Source: Eretmocerus hayati
Taxonomy: Eukaryota > Arthropoda > Insecta > Hymenoptera > Aphelinidae
Length of the DNA: 64,000 nucleotides
NCBI GenBank assembly: GCA_029851415.1
Contig: CM056741.1
Location: 68,624,282 to 68,688,281, forward strand
Direction of reading: 5' to 3'
Shown here: positions 12,603-24,669 of the stretch, in pieces
Layout of the letters: the number at the start of each line of letters is the position of its first letter
Position numbering within the stretch: position 1 is the first letter of the stretch
Notes under the pieces: model-generated
What the model saw: only the letters and a program-made list of their open reading frames with translations
What the model was told of the DNA's origin: nothing
The model's database searches: none
Program-made: the position numbers and the translations under genes

Positions 12603-15206
12603 CCACGAGGTGAAATCAGTGCAAGTTGACTCTTCTTCAAAGCACACATTTGTTTTCTTTACTTTCCTCAATTATAGAAAGTAAAGATTTAAAACGACTC
12701 ATATCATTACTTTTATCCGAAGACACTATCACGCAACTATGATTCTTTTTTTTGCCCAGCAAACACGCAATACCGATGAAAAGATATTTATATTTACGCA
12801 TGATGCGTATATAATTATTTTCCCGAGGGAAGGTTTCAATCGAAAGTGTTTCAGTCTGATTGGCACTCGAGTTGGTCATACATTGTAACCTTTTCGTGTG
12901 CTGTTGTTGTCAAAAAGGTGGTCGTCCTTCCATAATTTTTTCGTGATGACCGTGATTAGAGGCAAATGTAAATAGGATAAAAGTGAATAGAAGTATTACA
13001 AAGCTACTTTCTTGCACATTAGACCGCCTTTCAGGATTTTGTCACCTCGAACGATAAACCACCCACGAGTCAACTGATTTTCACAAAAAATGATATAGCT
13101 TCCCCTCTATTCGCCCACACATTGAATTTATTATAAATGATTTCCATTCGATTGACCACGAAAATGCTTGTGACCTAGCCCGCACGCAGCCTAGATCCTA
13201 GAATTGAGATTAGCCGAGGAGCGATTTGCGGTACGCGTAAATCGTCCTTTGAGGCACCACTGCCCTCAAAGCATCTATCAGAGGTGTATTCTACACCCTC
13301 GTATCCAATCAATCCAACCGCGGAAGCCCGCACTCTGTCCCAAATTTCAATCAAGCCCTCGTGCCTTACCACGAACCAACCCATAATACATTCCCTCATG
13401 GTAATGATGATGGCCACACGTGGCGTCGCTCAATTACCATCCCGACATCAACAACGACTCTGCGACTTCACAAATGAGATTTAGTGACTATTTCAATTAC
13501 CACCTTGCACCTCATCTCTTTGTCGCGTTCGCGCGCAATATCTCACGTTGTTTGAACCGCAACTTGCGTGCATGGTGGTGTGATGCGGCCAAATAAAACG
13601 CTCTGCGTGGCACCGCCCGGTCGACGATTGGCCATATTAGATGTACCCATATTGCCTTGCTGCACCTTCTCTTGGCGAGATGTAGCCGTACGTGCATCGG
13701 GTGACCCAGTTTTGTATGGTACATTCCAAGAGACGACCAACACTTCGAGAGAGAAGATCTTCCTCTCTCTGTCTCTGTCGCTGTGTGTGGACCGGCCTCA
13801 AGACGAAGCGATGCCCCGATGTTGGCAATCGCTTGAGCTCAAATAAACGCTCGCTTTTGCTCGTCGCGCGAATCCCGCGATCTGAGAACGAGAGCTGATC
13901 GCTATAAGCGCGGATACCGGTATATAACGCACGCTGGGCCGGCACGGCACGTGCATCCGCCGCGCTCTGATGCCAAGAAGCCGGGCAGCTTTTTCCTGTG
14001 ACTGATCTCTTGCACATTTGTAATTGCGACCATGCTCGTATTCCAAGGAGCCCCACGAGTGAATGATGCTGTGGAGATCGAGAGATGGTCTAATGTCGGT
14101 CGAACATTCGACAAGACGATTCTGTGCGAGATTTTGAGATATCCTGGTCCACATCTCGAGGTTGAACTCTATACAAGTGCTCAGAGAGGTCCTTGGAAAT
14201 TTGCCATTTGAAAAGGTGAATGGCTACGGTTTTTCGTTTGAATGGAATGGTTTCCGATACACCACTTGCAGAGAGCCTAACTACTTCTACCAATTCAAGG
14301 TAACAGTCAGATAAAGTACACTCGGAACAGGATTCATTCACAGGAAAGCGAATATGTTCGCTAAGTTGTGATTGAAGCTTTGTATGTCTAGATGCTTAAA
14401 GGATTTTGGTTTTCATTCAACTGGTACGCTACACAGCCAAGAATAAACGTTTATTTAGTGAACTCACACATCTATGCATTGAAAACCAAAATATGTTAGG
14501 TATTTTATTATATTTTATTTTATTCTATTTAATTGAAGAAATTCAAGGGGTCTGTGTGACCTTTGGTACATAGAACGAAGCATGAATACATTATAAATAT
14601 AAATAGCTATGATCTGGAGTGGATCCTTGAATACTCATCCTGCATTTTGCAATATCAATTTTTAGAATCTGTCCAAATTTAGATTCAAAATCATTTGCAT
14701 TCAGAATCATCCGTCATCGCCAGCACTTAACATCATGATTTCTCATACTGGGTCTGGTCCTGACAAGAACTAACCATTTGTATGATTTGCACCAGTCTCA
14801 CTCTCGATTCATAACAGAACATTTTTGTTCTCCTTGCAAGATTGGTTGGGAGTTTACCTATGAATGTCATCAAACTATTTTTGATAGTTTCTTTGTTTCT
14901 AGTAAATTTTGGATACATTTATATCTGTTTTTTGAGAGCCTATAGCTACGAAGCCATTTTTTGGCTGATATGTCGTTTCGCAGTTCTTTGTGAGCTCTCA
15001 TGAAAACTCAAATATTGAGCGAGCTCAGCCTAAAACTAGCAAAAATTTGTATACCAATGAAAATTCAGCGGAGAGAGTACGGGGTCCTAGTAAGTGTGTG
15101 TACACATGAGGCGATCAAATGCAACAGTCACATCTCTGATAAGACTCGTGCGCGACCATTGGATTGTATGTCCATACCCCCACCGACCTACATATATGCG
15201 GCCTCC
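12603..15206. other. Upstream region of the Osiris-like gene; GC-richer patch
   Basis: No named gene. About 13500-14000 is visibly richer in G+C and CpG than its surroundings, with many overlapping short frames on both strands, as expected of such composition. It could be an upstream regulatory region of the gene that starts at 15.2 kb, or a remnant of an unrelated element; nothing in the sequence decides this. Confidence 0.3.
14138..14299 (+). CDS. Unassigned coding-looking fragment
   Basis: A 54-codon open stretch follows a stop and ends exactly at AAG|GTAACA, a usable splice donor. It includes the segment NGYGFSFEWNGFRYTTC with aromatic-rich, protein-like composition. I do not recognise a family. 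There is no ATG in frame and no partner exon was identified, so it could equally be a chance open frame. It lies about 1 kb upstream of the Osiris-like promoter, on the same strand. Confidence 0.15.
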
Positions 15207-15243
15207 TATAAATGGCCTAGACAACGACGACGCAGGCGTCAGT
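15207..15243 (+). promoter_or_regulatory. Core promoter: TATA box and TCAGT initiator
   Basis: TATAAA at 15207-15212 is followed by TCAGT at 15239-15243, the arthropod initiator consensus. The spacing puts +1 (A of the initiator, 15241) 34 bases after the first T, slightly longer than usual but workable. The predicted 5' UTR to the ATG at 15526 is 285 nt without an intron. No other good TATA/initiator pair was seen just upstream of the exon. Confidence 0.5.
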
Positions 15244-15525
15244 AAGCTTGCACGCTCACCTTTATCCGTTCCACTCCTGGTAGCTATTTGAATTTTCAGC
15301 AGTATCAAAACATGGATTCAGCTCAGTGTATTGCCAGCTATACATTTAGAGAAGAAAGAGTGCAAATACATAGTTTGTGAAAAAGGCTGATAATTTTTAG
15401 ACTTGGACGATGGATCTGTTCGTTGACGAGGGAAGTACAGTGATATGCCGGCACTTTTTGTGAGGACCAGGAGAGGAGTGATTTTATCTCCCATGGCAGT
15501 GATCGCGAACTGATAACAATTGAAA

Positions 15526-15759
15526 ATGGATAACAGACTGAAAATAGTTAGGGGAGTGCACAGTGGAGGGCTCAAACATTTAAGTTTTCTCATCATCCTG
15601 AGCCTGAGTGCGACACCGTTTTGTCAAAATGCTGAGAATTCTACGTGGACCAACGTGTTTTTGGAACAGTGTCAAAAAGAGTGTGCCATTCAAAAAACTA
15701 TGATTAGCTGCGGAAGATACAGAGCAATGAGATGGATCAACAATGTTGTCCAAGAAGAG
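15526..15759 (+). CDS. Osiris-like (DUF1676) protein, exon 1
   Basis: Osiris proteins are insect secretory-pathway proteins, usually encoded in a conserved gene cluster and expressed in cuticle- and trachea-forming epidermis, where some members are needed for nanostructure and tube formation. The exact biochemical role is unsettled. Exon 1 encodes 78 residues. ATG 15526 is the first in-frame ATG after a stop at 15514. A basic N-terminus leads into the hydrophobic signal segment LSFLIILSLSATPF. Then comes the family's two-cysteine region, with ECAIQKTMISCGRYRAMRWI near residues 52-71. The exon ends at GAG|GTAAGA in phase 0. The next exon, 26.7 kb away, resumes in phase 0 with the next expected part of the protein. 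Which Osiris paralogue this is cannot be told by eye, so no number is given. Confidence 0.85.
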
Positions 15760-16978
15760 GTAAGAAGGCATTATCCACACGAAAGCTCAAGTGTTTTTAC
15801 AGGTGGGCCTTAATTGCGCCACACGATGATTCTCGTAAAGTAGGTGTGATGTTATCAAATCTTTTATATGAATTTTGAGAGTTGCAGTATTCAATGCTTC
15901 GTTTATTTGTGAATGGTTCATTCTTTCATTTTTTAACCGCTGAAGTTGAGATTCAAATAATAAGGGAAGGAGAATTTAGTTCTTTACTCTTGCTCAATCA
16001 TCAATTCATCCTGTGTGTCCTTTGACCCTTTGAAATCCAGACCCCCACAATGCATGAATATTTAGTCTTTCGAGATAATTCAACTTTGTAAAGATTTTGA
16101 TGGGACTCAATGCAAGTGAAATCTCGTAATACATCAGGAAACATCATTTTTGTTGACCGGTCATGTAGAATTGTCACGCTGAAGTCTCTCAAGATTTTGC
16201 ATATTCATAAATGTTCTGAAAGAGTAATTTTACGGTGAGTCAAAGAAGTCTCATCTCATTACCGAAAAAGAGTTGTAGTCTCGAATCTGATCCACGTCTC
16301 AAAAAACGTAGAATAGGATTTGTACAAGGATGAGTCATTTTTACCAATTTAAAAACTCGGCTGAATGATGATGGATTAAAGCCAATTGGAAACTCATAGA
16401 CCGGTTAGTAAATGGCAGGTACAATATAAATACTTTAGTAGAATTCGAAATAAGATGATAGACCCCCTAACAAGCATAAAATAATGCTATAGGTGTACAA
16501 AAATCATCAGTGTGTTACTGAGTTTATTGACGCTGGCCCCGTATTATGTGATAAACAGTGTTTCAAACGGCAAAAACTAATAATTGGCTTTCGCTTTAAA
16601 TGTTCTGATTCATTGCTTTGGATTGAAGTCAATTCTCAGAAGAAGAATGTTACCTCTTTCATATTACTGAGATAATAACAAAACAAGAAGCTCCATTTTC
16701 AATTTGTTTTCATTTGCTGAATGGAAGAATAAAAAGAGCTTTACAGTGGAAAGGTAGAAAAGTAATAATGATTTGATTAGAGAAAGGGTTCTCATTTTTA
16801 TAACACTTAATATAATTGGCACTTGTGTTGCGTTAGTTTCGGGACGCCCCAGTCACCGATATGAGCGTTTCTTTGAAACTTTCGCACTTGGCTGAAAATC
16901 GTCGAAAAATGAAAAAAGAAAACCGCTCAACGCACACTTGGAACCTTTTGCTAGTATATTTCTGTAGTATTGAAAGTT
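15760..16978. other. Start of intron 1; nothing recognised
   Basis: AT-rich intronic sequence after the strong GTAAGA donor. There are no motifs or repeats that I recognise before the large foldback element. Confidence 0.45.
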
Positions 16979-19034
16979 GAGTAATTCCACGTCAATTCAG
17001 CAATTTCTTCTCCGACCATTTTTTTTATCCCTTCATAGGTCTTTTTCCCATTTCATAGTGTTGGAAAAAGATAGTCTCAACAGTTTATAGGGCCAATAAC
17101 ATTTCTTTGCATCCCCAGGTCCATATAAGTGGTTTTGCCATGAATCCAAAATTTTAAACATTCCCTCGGCAATTTGCATGTAATTTTTTACCATGCTCAC
17201 CAATTGCGATTCGGCTTACGGCATTCGAAAAAGGGGTCAAAAACCTGTGGATTTACCACCCGCAAAGCCTTCTAAAAGCCGTTCTGGCCCTTGCCACACT
17301 CAAAATAACCTTGATTCATGGTGTAGCCCATATCTTTTTTGACCCCCCAGAATAAAATTTTTAAAAATTTCTCTTTGATTGATATTGTTCCAACCTACAC
17401 GTAAAAGAAATTTGGAGTATTTCTTCTGAGATATGACTTCTCTGGAATTTTTTTTGTGAGTAAAAATGTCAAAAAAGGAGAAAATGATTCTTCATGAAGC
17501 CGGAACTCCTTGTAGAGCTCTGAATTTATGTTCATCGTGTTTGCCAAGTCATTTTACATCGAAAATGTATTTTCTGAGAATCATTTGAGTCATTAAAAGT
17601 CGTCAAAACACTGAAAAAGCATTTTCAAAGCACATTTTTTAACAGGAAATGGCCTCACCAGCATGCCCATTAGGTATTGGGCTCGTGAAACTATTTTTAA
17701 ACGATAGCCCTTGGAATTTCCTCTAAAATGACCTGTTGTGAGAGTCCATTTGATGCACTAGGAGTGGATTTGTAGTCACTCGAATCAAAACAAGAATGTC
17801 AAGATAAAATCTGTGAGCCCTACGTAGCCTTCTCATAACTTCAAGGACTCTTTGGCAGTTGTATACCACATCATTTGACGGAATCGACTTCGGTAATAGG
17901 ATTTTTGGAAGAAAATTGACCCAGCTTTTGATTGAAAATGGTATTGAGACCATAGAGTTGGAGTCGTGGGCAGGAGATCCACCATTATGAAGAAGGAACA
18001 GGACAGTTAATTGAATATCGTTCGTTAAACGTGAACCACCTGCCCAGGGGACTAACTCTATGGTCTCAATACCATTTCCAATCAAAAGCTGGGTCAATTT
18101 CCTTCCAAAAATCCTATTGCCGAAGTCGATTCCGTCAAATGATGTGGTACACAACTGCCAAAGAGTCCTTGAAGTTATGAGAAGGCTACGTAGGGCTCAC
18201 AGATTTCATTCTTGACATTCTTATTTTGATTCGAGTGACTACAAATCCACTCCTAGTGCATCAAATAGACTTTCACAACAAGTCATTTTAGAGGGAATTC
18301 CAAGGGCTGTCATTTAAAAATAGTTTCACGAGCCCAATACCTGATGGGCATGCTGGTGAGGCCGTTTCCTGTTCAAAAATGAGCTTTGAAAATGCTTTTT
18401 CAGTGTTTTGACGACTTTTAATGACTCAAATGATTCTCAGAAAATACATTTTCGATGTAAAATGACTTGGCAAACACGATGAAAATAAATTCAGAGCTCT
18501 ACAAGGAGTTCCGGCTTCATGAAGAATCATTTTCTCCTCTTTTGACATTTTTACTCATAAAAAAAATTCCAGAGAAGTCATATCTCAGAAGAAATACTCC
18601 AAATTTCTTTTACGTGTAGGTTGGAACAATATCAATCGAAGAAAAATTTTTAAAAATTTTATTCTGGGGGGTCAAAAAAGATATGGGCTACACCATGAAT
18701 CAAGGTTATTTTGAGTGTGGCAAGGGCCAGAACGGCTTTTAGAAGGCTTTGCGGGTGGTAAATCGACAGGTTTTTGACCCCTTCTTCGAATGCTGTCAGC
18801 CGAATCGCAATTGGTGAGCATGGTCAAAAGTTACATGCAAATTGCCGAGGGAATGTTTAAAATTTTGGATTTATGGCAAAACCACTTATATGGACCTGGG
18901 GATGCGAAGAAATGTTATTAGCCCTATAAACTGTTGAAACTATCTTTTTCCAACACTATGAAATGGGAAAAAGACCTATGAAGGGATAAAAAAATGGTCG
19001 GAGAAAAACTTGCTGAATTGACGTGGAATTATTC
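16979..19034. mobile_element. 2.06-kb foldback element with about 1-kb arms
   Basis: Two arms of roughly 1 kb (16979-17975 and 18038-19034) are near-perfect reverse complements around a spacer of about 60 bp. The ends are GAGTAATTCCACGTCAATTC and, from the right, GAATAATTCCACGTCAATTC. AAGTT at 16974-16978 and 19035-19039 is a likely 5-bp target duplication. The arms differ only by scattered substitutions and small indels, so the element is relatively young or gene-converted. Open frames in it (such as 17723-18154, minus) simply read across the palindrome; I see no transposase. Confidence 0.85.
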
Positions 19035-19039
19035 AAGTT

Positions 19040-21813
19040 ACAAATCCACTATCGGAACTCATATAGAGTAAGTGGCATCGACTAGTTTTTTGCCGATTTC
19101 TTAGAATTTCCTAAGCAATTATTTGGCAAGATTGACAATTTCATGGAATGCCGTGGGTTTTTTGCAGCTTCGTAAGGTCAGGGTATCCGATCACAATAGG
19201 TTTTATCAAGACAGAGCTCGATCCGCCAAAGTGGGATGAGAATAACTGAATTTTTTTCCTGGGTCACGTTTTTTCTATTTCACTTCAGAAGGTCGTATTC
19301 TAGACAGAAATATCGCAACAACACGAGACTCGTCGCGAAATTTCCGCAATCGCATCTACTTCAGATATGTATTTCAAAAATTGCGTCCAGCGAGTCACGT
19401 CAGAAGCTTGGCGTAATCATCTTTGAGTTGACGAGACACGATTGATTCTCTATCTCCAATTTTCGAGGTCGTGAAATTTCGGCTGAATTGGTAGCACACC
19501 ATCGCGCTTCTGCACCATTTTCCTTTAATATATTATCCACCAAATGCAGCTTGAATCAACCCGAAATGTTGCTCGGCATCACCAGAATATCCGTAAGACT
19601 GCACGAGAGTACCAAGTATTTCCACAGGATCTTCCCCACATTTTCTCTCTTTGAGTGAGCTATAATGAATTACCTTCTTCTGACCATACAAAGGCCAAAG
19701 GTATCTCATATCTGAGACTTGGATGATGATATTTTCACTTCGATTGGGGCCGATAGATTTGATTGTTCTCTTATATCATCATCCATAGCTGTATTCCAGC
19801 AGGTGTAAAAGTTCCAGAGAAACGCCCACATACCGTCACCAAAATTTGCATCTCTTTGACTCAGAGGAATATGATCGAAGCATTAAGGATTGCAGACAGT
19901 TTGATATAACATTCAATGAAACGCAAAAAAATTGCAATAAGATTCCACCCGAGGACCTCACTACTCAGGAACCTACGGGGGATTGGAGCAATGAAGGCGT
20001 TTTGTTTAACGAAACCTAAATTGAACCTCTATAAGATCTGTAACTTCGGCGCGTACCACAATATTATAAGCCTCAGTTCATTTTAAAAGCTACACGGCAA
20101 ATGGAAAGGGACTGAGCGATTCAGCATTAGGGGTCAATCGGCCCTTGTCGGGTATGACCTCCAGAGCAATTTCTTCCACTGTCTGAGATTCAAGTGGATA
20201 AGAAATAAGTAAGGGTTGAAAAAGAATTTTTAACAAACGCTTTTCACTTCGTGATGGAAAGTTGTAGAATTTGCCGGAGAATTCGGCAGACTTCAAGAGA
20301 GATAGAATTTAGTTGAGCAATGGAATTTGCCTGAAAGAAATTGCATGATGCATAAAAAACCATGAGCACTTACTATAAGGGTGCTTCCACAAAGATACAA
20401 ATGCATGCATATGCAGTGCACACTGCGCATATGCACTGCACACGTGCACATGTGCAGTTCATCAAATTTTAGCCACAACCAGACGGAACTCGTTGAGTTC
20501 TGCGTATTGAAGTTATCCTTATCCTCATGCTCCTTAGCTAGAGTGGTATAATTTTGGTATACTTTTTCGTGTTTTTTCCTGTTTTTCATTCTTTAAAATT
20601 TCAAATGCTGTCAATACTCCAATGTCCTGATGGTTCCTTTAATTGGTGACGTGTGTAGTTAGAATGTAGCGCTCTTCACCCGTAGTTTGTACAAGACTAA
20701 TTCTTGACAGATACACTAACTGGACCATTCGCATACTGGTGCTACATCACCTTTTGTGGAAAAAGCTTCAATAAACGACCCAGTCATCCATGCGGGATCT
20801 ACGGGAACTCAACACATTCCTCATTTTGGTGCCAAGAAGGAGGACAGGTTTCAGAGTGATTGAATCATTTACCTTGCCAAATGCAGCTTTGAAAGTCATT
20901 TTTTAGGGGTGTACCAAAGTTGCACCCACTGTACCGAGGTTACCCAATTTGGCGGTACATGTAAAATTGTACCAATGTTTGGAATCAAACAACGGATTGC
21001 CTCCAACAAAACTTTCTTCTCCACAGAACAAGGAACTTGCATCAAAAAATATTCGGCTTGTTTTTGATCTGAATCTGATTATTAGGGTGAGTGTAGACTA
21101 TCTACAAAAGTTTCGGCTGAAGATACGCCGTTGACATTTAAGAATTCGCGATTAAAATCGTTGCAAAATCGTAAGTATTAGATTCGCGCTCAAACGATTT
21201 TGATTGGTCGGACAATCGCGACGCCGCGATTGCCAGGTTGCTGAACCAATAGGAATCTTTCAGGCTCTAATCCCATGTTAATTTGCTTCATCTGCTGCGG
21301 AGGCTCGGCCGCGCGTGGTCCGCTTCGTTGACCGCACGACGTTTGAGCTTAGACTTGATTTCGGGATCCGCATGATGACGACAAGTCTCGCAAGTCGGCA
21401 ATAACTATTACCCCGTGATCTCTGTGATTTTTGTCTACTCGGAGAGTCTTATTCATCAGTAGATTTGGCGCGTTGATTATGTTATTCGTTTCGAACGTCA
21501 TTGTAAACATGACACACAGATACAACACATGCACGCGGGCGCTCGGGCATGCTCAGTCATGTCGCTCGGCTTTTTCCGGAGCATTTGAATTGTTGCAAAT
21601 ATTGAACGATTTACAATAATTTATTACTCGCAGTCCGTGCATGTAAAAATTTCGGGAGAAATAATTACTTTATAAATCGTACATGGTCTATCTGTTAAAA
21701 TTAAAATTGAAAAACATGCAAGTTCCTTATTCTTCTTCTCTTCGAACACTTATTGAGAAAAATGGCATGTTCTTCCTCCCATGTTCAGAAATAACACAAA
21801 GAATAAGGTTATA
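19040..21813. other. Intron 1 sequence without recognised genes
   Basis: Short frames only. Local features are a dense cluster of small palindromes at 20401-20460 and a stretch near 20905-20960 with GTACCAAAGTTGCACC and GTTACCCAATTTGGCGGTAC, which recalls the ends of the GTACCCAAC/GGGGTAAC repeat families. I cannot delimit an element. Confidence 0.35.
20401..20460. repeat. Cluster of nested TGCA-rich palindromes
   Basis: ATGCATGCATATGCAGTGCA is followed by CACTGCGCATATGCACTGCA and ACGTGCACATGTGCA. GCATATGC appears twice in inverted context (GCATATGCAGTGCA against TGCACTGCGCATATGC-like halves). It could be a cruciform-prone site or a binding-site cluster; function is unknown. Confidence 0.6.
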
Positions 21814-22732
21814 CACTACCGGTCAAAAGTCTCAATACACCTCGGAATCAAACTGTTGATCTTCAAAGCTGGATATCTCAGAACCTATCAGTCGTAGAGA
21901 GCTCTGAGTGGTCGCATTTTGTAGTTTATATCGATCACTTTTCAATCTATTTTTTGTATTTTCCGTCCCGCGTATTATACTAGAGACACACGAGTCAGAA
22001 AAATCACCTTTTTCGCAATTTTCCAGTCAAGGTACAAACGCCTGCCTATTTCGGAGAGATTGTTGGATCGCAATGAGACCAATGACATATTAAACCCCCT
22101 AAACAGACCTCCAAGATCCGTCTTTGGAGGTCTTTCAATAAAGTGGTTCTGGTTTCGAGATCTAAGTGATCTGGAGAGGGTGTTTTTCTCTCAAAAAAAT
22201 TCACGATAGCCCAAAAACGATGAGAGAGAGAGTCTATTTTGGGGAATCTGACCCTCATTTTCGCAAGAGTTTGAATTAACATCGGTATAGCCATCGAGAA
22301 TCAAGGCTACCGACCTTGAACTGGGCTGTTTCTCTTCATTTTTTGATTATCATTTTCTGAGAAAAAAACACCCTCGCCAAATCAGTTTGATCTCGAAACC
22401 AGAAACACTTCAGAGACGTTCGAAAACGAATTTTGAAGGTATTCCCATGGGCTTGAAGATGTCATTGGTCTCATTGAGATCTAACCATCTCTGCAAAAAT
22501 TGCAGTCGTTCGTACCTTGGCTCGAAAATTACGAAAAAGTGATTTTCCTGACTCATGTGTCTCTGGTATAATGGGCGGGACGGGAGATACAGAAAATAGA
22601 TTTGGAAGTGCTTGATATGAGCTACAAAATGTGACCACGCATAGCTCTCTACGACTAATAGGTTCTTAGATATCCAGCTCTGAAGATCATCAGTTTGATT
22701 TCCAGGTGTATTGAGACTTTCAACTGGTCGTG
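21814..22732. mobile_element. Tc1/mariner-like palindromic element
   Basis: The left end CACTACCGGTCAAAAGTCTC pairs with the right end, reverse complement CACGACCAGTTGAAAGTCTC, and the arms continue to match for several hundred bases. Examples are TCTCAGAACCTATCAGTCG against CGACTAATAGGTTCTTAGA and GTGTTTTTCTCTC against GAGAAAAAAACAC. CACTACCGGTCAAAAGT-like ends are common in Tc1/mariner elements. TA precedes the left end, but AA follows the right, so the target duplication is not intact. It has no transposase. Confidence 0.72.
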
Positions 22733-22938
22733 AACAGGTACCAAATGTTATGGGTAAATATAACTTGTTAGACCCTCAATGGGAACCTCAAGCTGTAATT
22801 GGAGGGTTTTGATTCTTCATCACACATTTCGACCTTAACTTACATCCAAACTAGAACTCATATCATCAAGCTTGCACGCAAACCACGGATTTTCCACGGT
22901 AATTGTCCACGTCACATTTGACAACGTTTCACACGTGG

Positions 22939-23129
22939 TGTTGTATACGTGGTAGGTCTGTAACTCGGGTTTTTGTAATCACAGCTCTGGATTTAATAAC
23001 TGACAAGATTACTTCAATATAAACGGATGAAATACACTGTACAAAGATCTGAGCTCCGTATAGGCTCCGTGCCTGAATCCAATAGTGTCCTCGTACTAGC
23101 TCGCTGGGCGCACGTATCCCGTGCGCAGG

Positions 23130-23175
<46 letters not shown>

Positions 23176-23219
23176 ACACCGCGTACAATAAGTATAGCTA
23201 CATGTACACCTATATAACA
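22939..23219 (-). repeat. 3' LTR of a Ty3/gypsy retrotransposon
   Basis: Read on the minus strand, a T-run and CCTCAGGGGGAGA (polypurine tract, 23220-23232) is followed by TGTTATATAGG. 281 bases later comes TACAACA, giving TGTT..AACA ends. It sits directly downstream of the decayed integrase C-terminus, as an LTR should. A (CA)n microsatellite lies inside it. I could not find the matching 5' LTR in the window. Confidence 0.6.
23131..23173. repeat. (CA)n microsatellite
   Basis: About 21 uninterrupted CA units, within the presumed LTR. It generates runs of Cys-Val in two minus-strand frames that should not be taken as protein. Confidence 0.97.
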
Positions 23220-23379
23220 TCTCCCCCTGAGGAAAAAAAAACTTTTTTTTTCTAGTCTCATTTTTTAGTATGTACGCGGTGTAGAAATTCAAACGAAAAA
23301 ATCTCCTTCTTTCATGACAATGAAAATTCCTGTACAGAGAATCGTATGGAAAAAGGAAAAATCTAATTTTATACAGATC

Positions 23380-24130
23380 TTGTAGATAGAAAATGTAAAT
23401 AAGAATCTGATGTTGTAAATTCACATCAAAGTCGCTCATATGACCAGGTAAACGAATTTCACGTCGTGGTCTAACCAACGACGTATTCGTGGCATCTATG
23501 CCTGGACAAATTTCCCTTTGTGTAGTCGTAGATAAATTCCCTCCTCGGCCCCTACCCTTACCTGCAGATCTGTATACCTGTCTCTTGAAAAAGACCCCGA
23601 GGAGCAGGTGAAACATGTGGCAAAAGTTGAGTCTGCTCTTCTGGAGCTACATCATAATAGTCAAAATCGATTTGACAATTATCTTGTACATTAGCTAAGC
23701 GTAACTGATCCACATGTCTTCTCAATCATATCAAGTTGAGTACGTATTTTTCTGTTGAGAACAATATCAGCTGGGGCTTAACCAGTTATCGCATGGGGAG
23801 TTATTCTCTATTGAGCTAGAATTTCTTGCGATTCATTTTGCATGTCTGAATTAGTTGGAATTATTGCTACAGCTTGCTCAATAGTCTGTGCATATCGCTC
23901 AGCCTGATCATTAGTTGAAGGGTGAAACGGGGCTGTGAGTTTATGAGCTGTGCCATGATTTCTAAGAAACTCTTGAAAAGCTTTTGGAAGAAATGTACGC
24001 CCATGATCTGAGACGAAAATTTGTGTGGGTTACGCGCAAAGGACGGAGTTCCAAAATTCACCTCGATAAGATGTGCGGAAATGTCAATATAGTCTACAAC
24101 TTTGATCGACTCAAAACTGAGGTACAAGCT
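23380..24130 (-). pseudogene. Ty3/gypsy integrase, C-terminal half (decayed)
   Basis: Minus-strand translation across shifts gives the second half of an integrase core. SDHGRTF carries the second catalytic Asp, HPSTNDQAERYAQT the Asn/Glu region with the third acidic residue, and RITPHAITG.APADIVLNRK matches the usual post-core motif. It is followed by an Arg/Gly-rich tail (RPRREIRLPG) running up to the polypurine tract. Stops and at least one frameshift interrupt it. Retroelement integrases insert the cDNA copy into the host genome; this copy cannot be functional. Confidence 0.8.
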
Positions 24131-24669
24131 CTTGAAAGCTCACCATAACGCATACCAATCAGCTCCTGAAATAGCTCCTGAGTGATTGAGATAGTTTGCA
24201 TCATTTTTTCAGGTACTAAGCACTATTATTATGTAAATAAAATGACGAGTCCTTGGCTTTGAGTGGACTCCTTACAAGGTTATGGTAGGGGACATCAGAA
24301 GCTTCTGAATTTGAATCTGAATCCTCACTACTCAATTAAGGTTCACGAAATGCATCAGAGCTGATTGAGTAAGAGAATTTTATTGGGATTCACCGAATCA
24401 TTGGATTGAAGATGTCACAATGGAACTTTGTACCTTTCAGATATGGAAGCAATATCTTATTCATTCAGACTCAAAATTCTGCACAGGGAAGCACATACAT
24501 ATCACTTTTGGGCAGATGAGGGCATTCGACGATGTATGTGTATTATGATCAAATTTGAATTGTAATGTTTACCCAGGAGTGTCTTGTTTCTTCTACTCAG
24601 TTTATCGCAATTGAACTCTAGAAAGTGAATAAGAATCCATTCAATTTAATAAATCAGGTAGAAAGAGTT
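24131..24669. other. Intron 1 spacer between retroelement fragments
   Basis: No motif or gene recognised. Confidence 0.35.

Noticed and set aside
13568..14154. Cluster of overlapping long-ish frames on both strands
   Set aside because: The GC-richer composition lowers stop frequency. No frame has a motif, splice context or consistent codon character.
17723..18154. 143-codon minus-strand frame in the foldback
   Set aside because: It simply reads through both arms of the palindrome, has no motif, and is explained by symmetry.
23131..23616. 161-codon minus-strand frame ending in Cys-Val repeats
   Set aside because: The end is the CA microsatellite, and the start reads the decayed integrase tail out of frame. 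It is not a separate gene.
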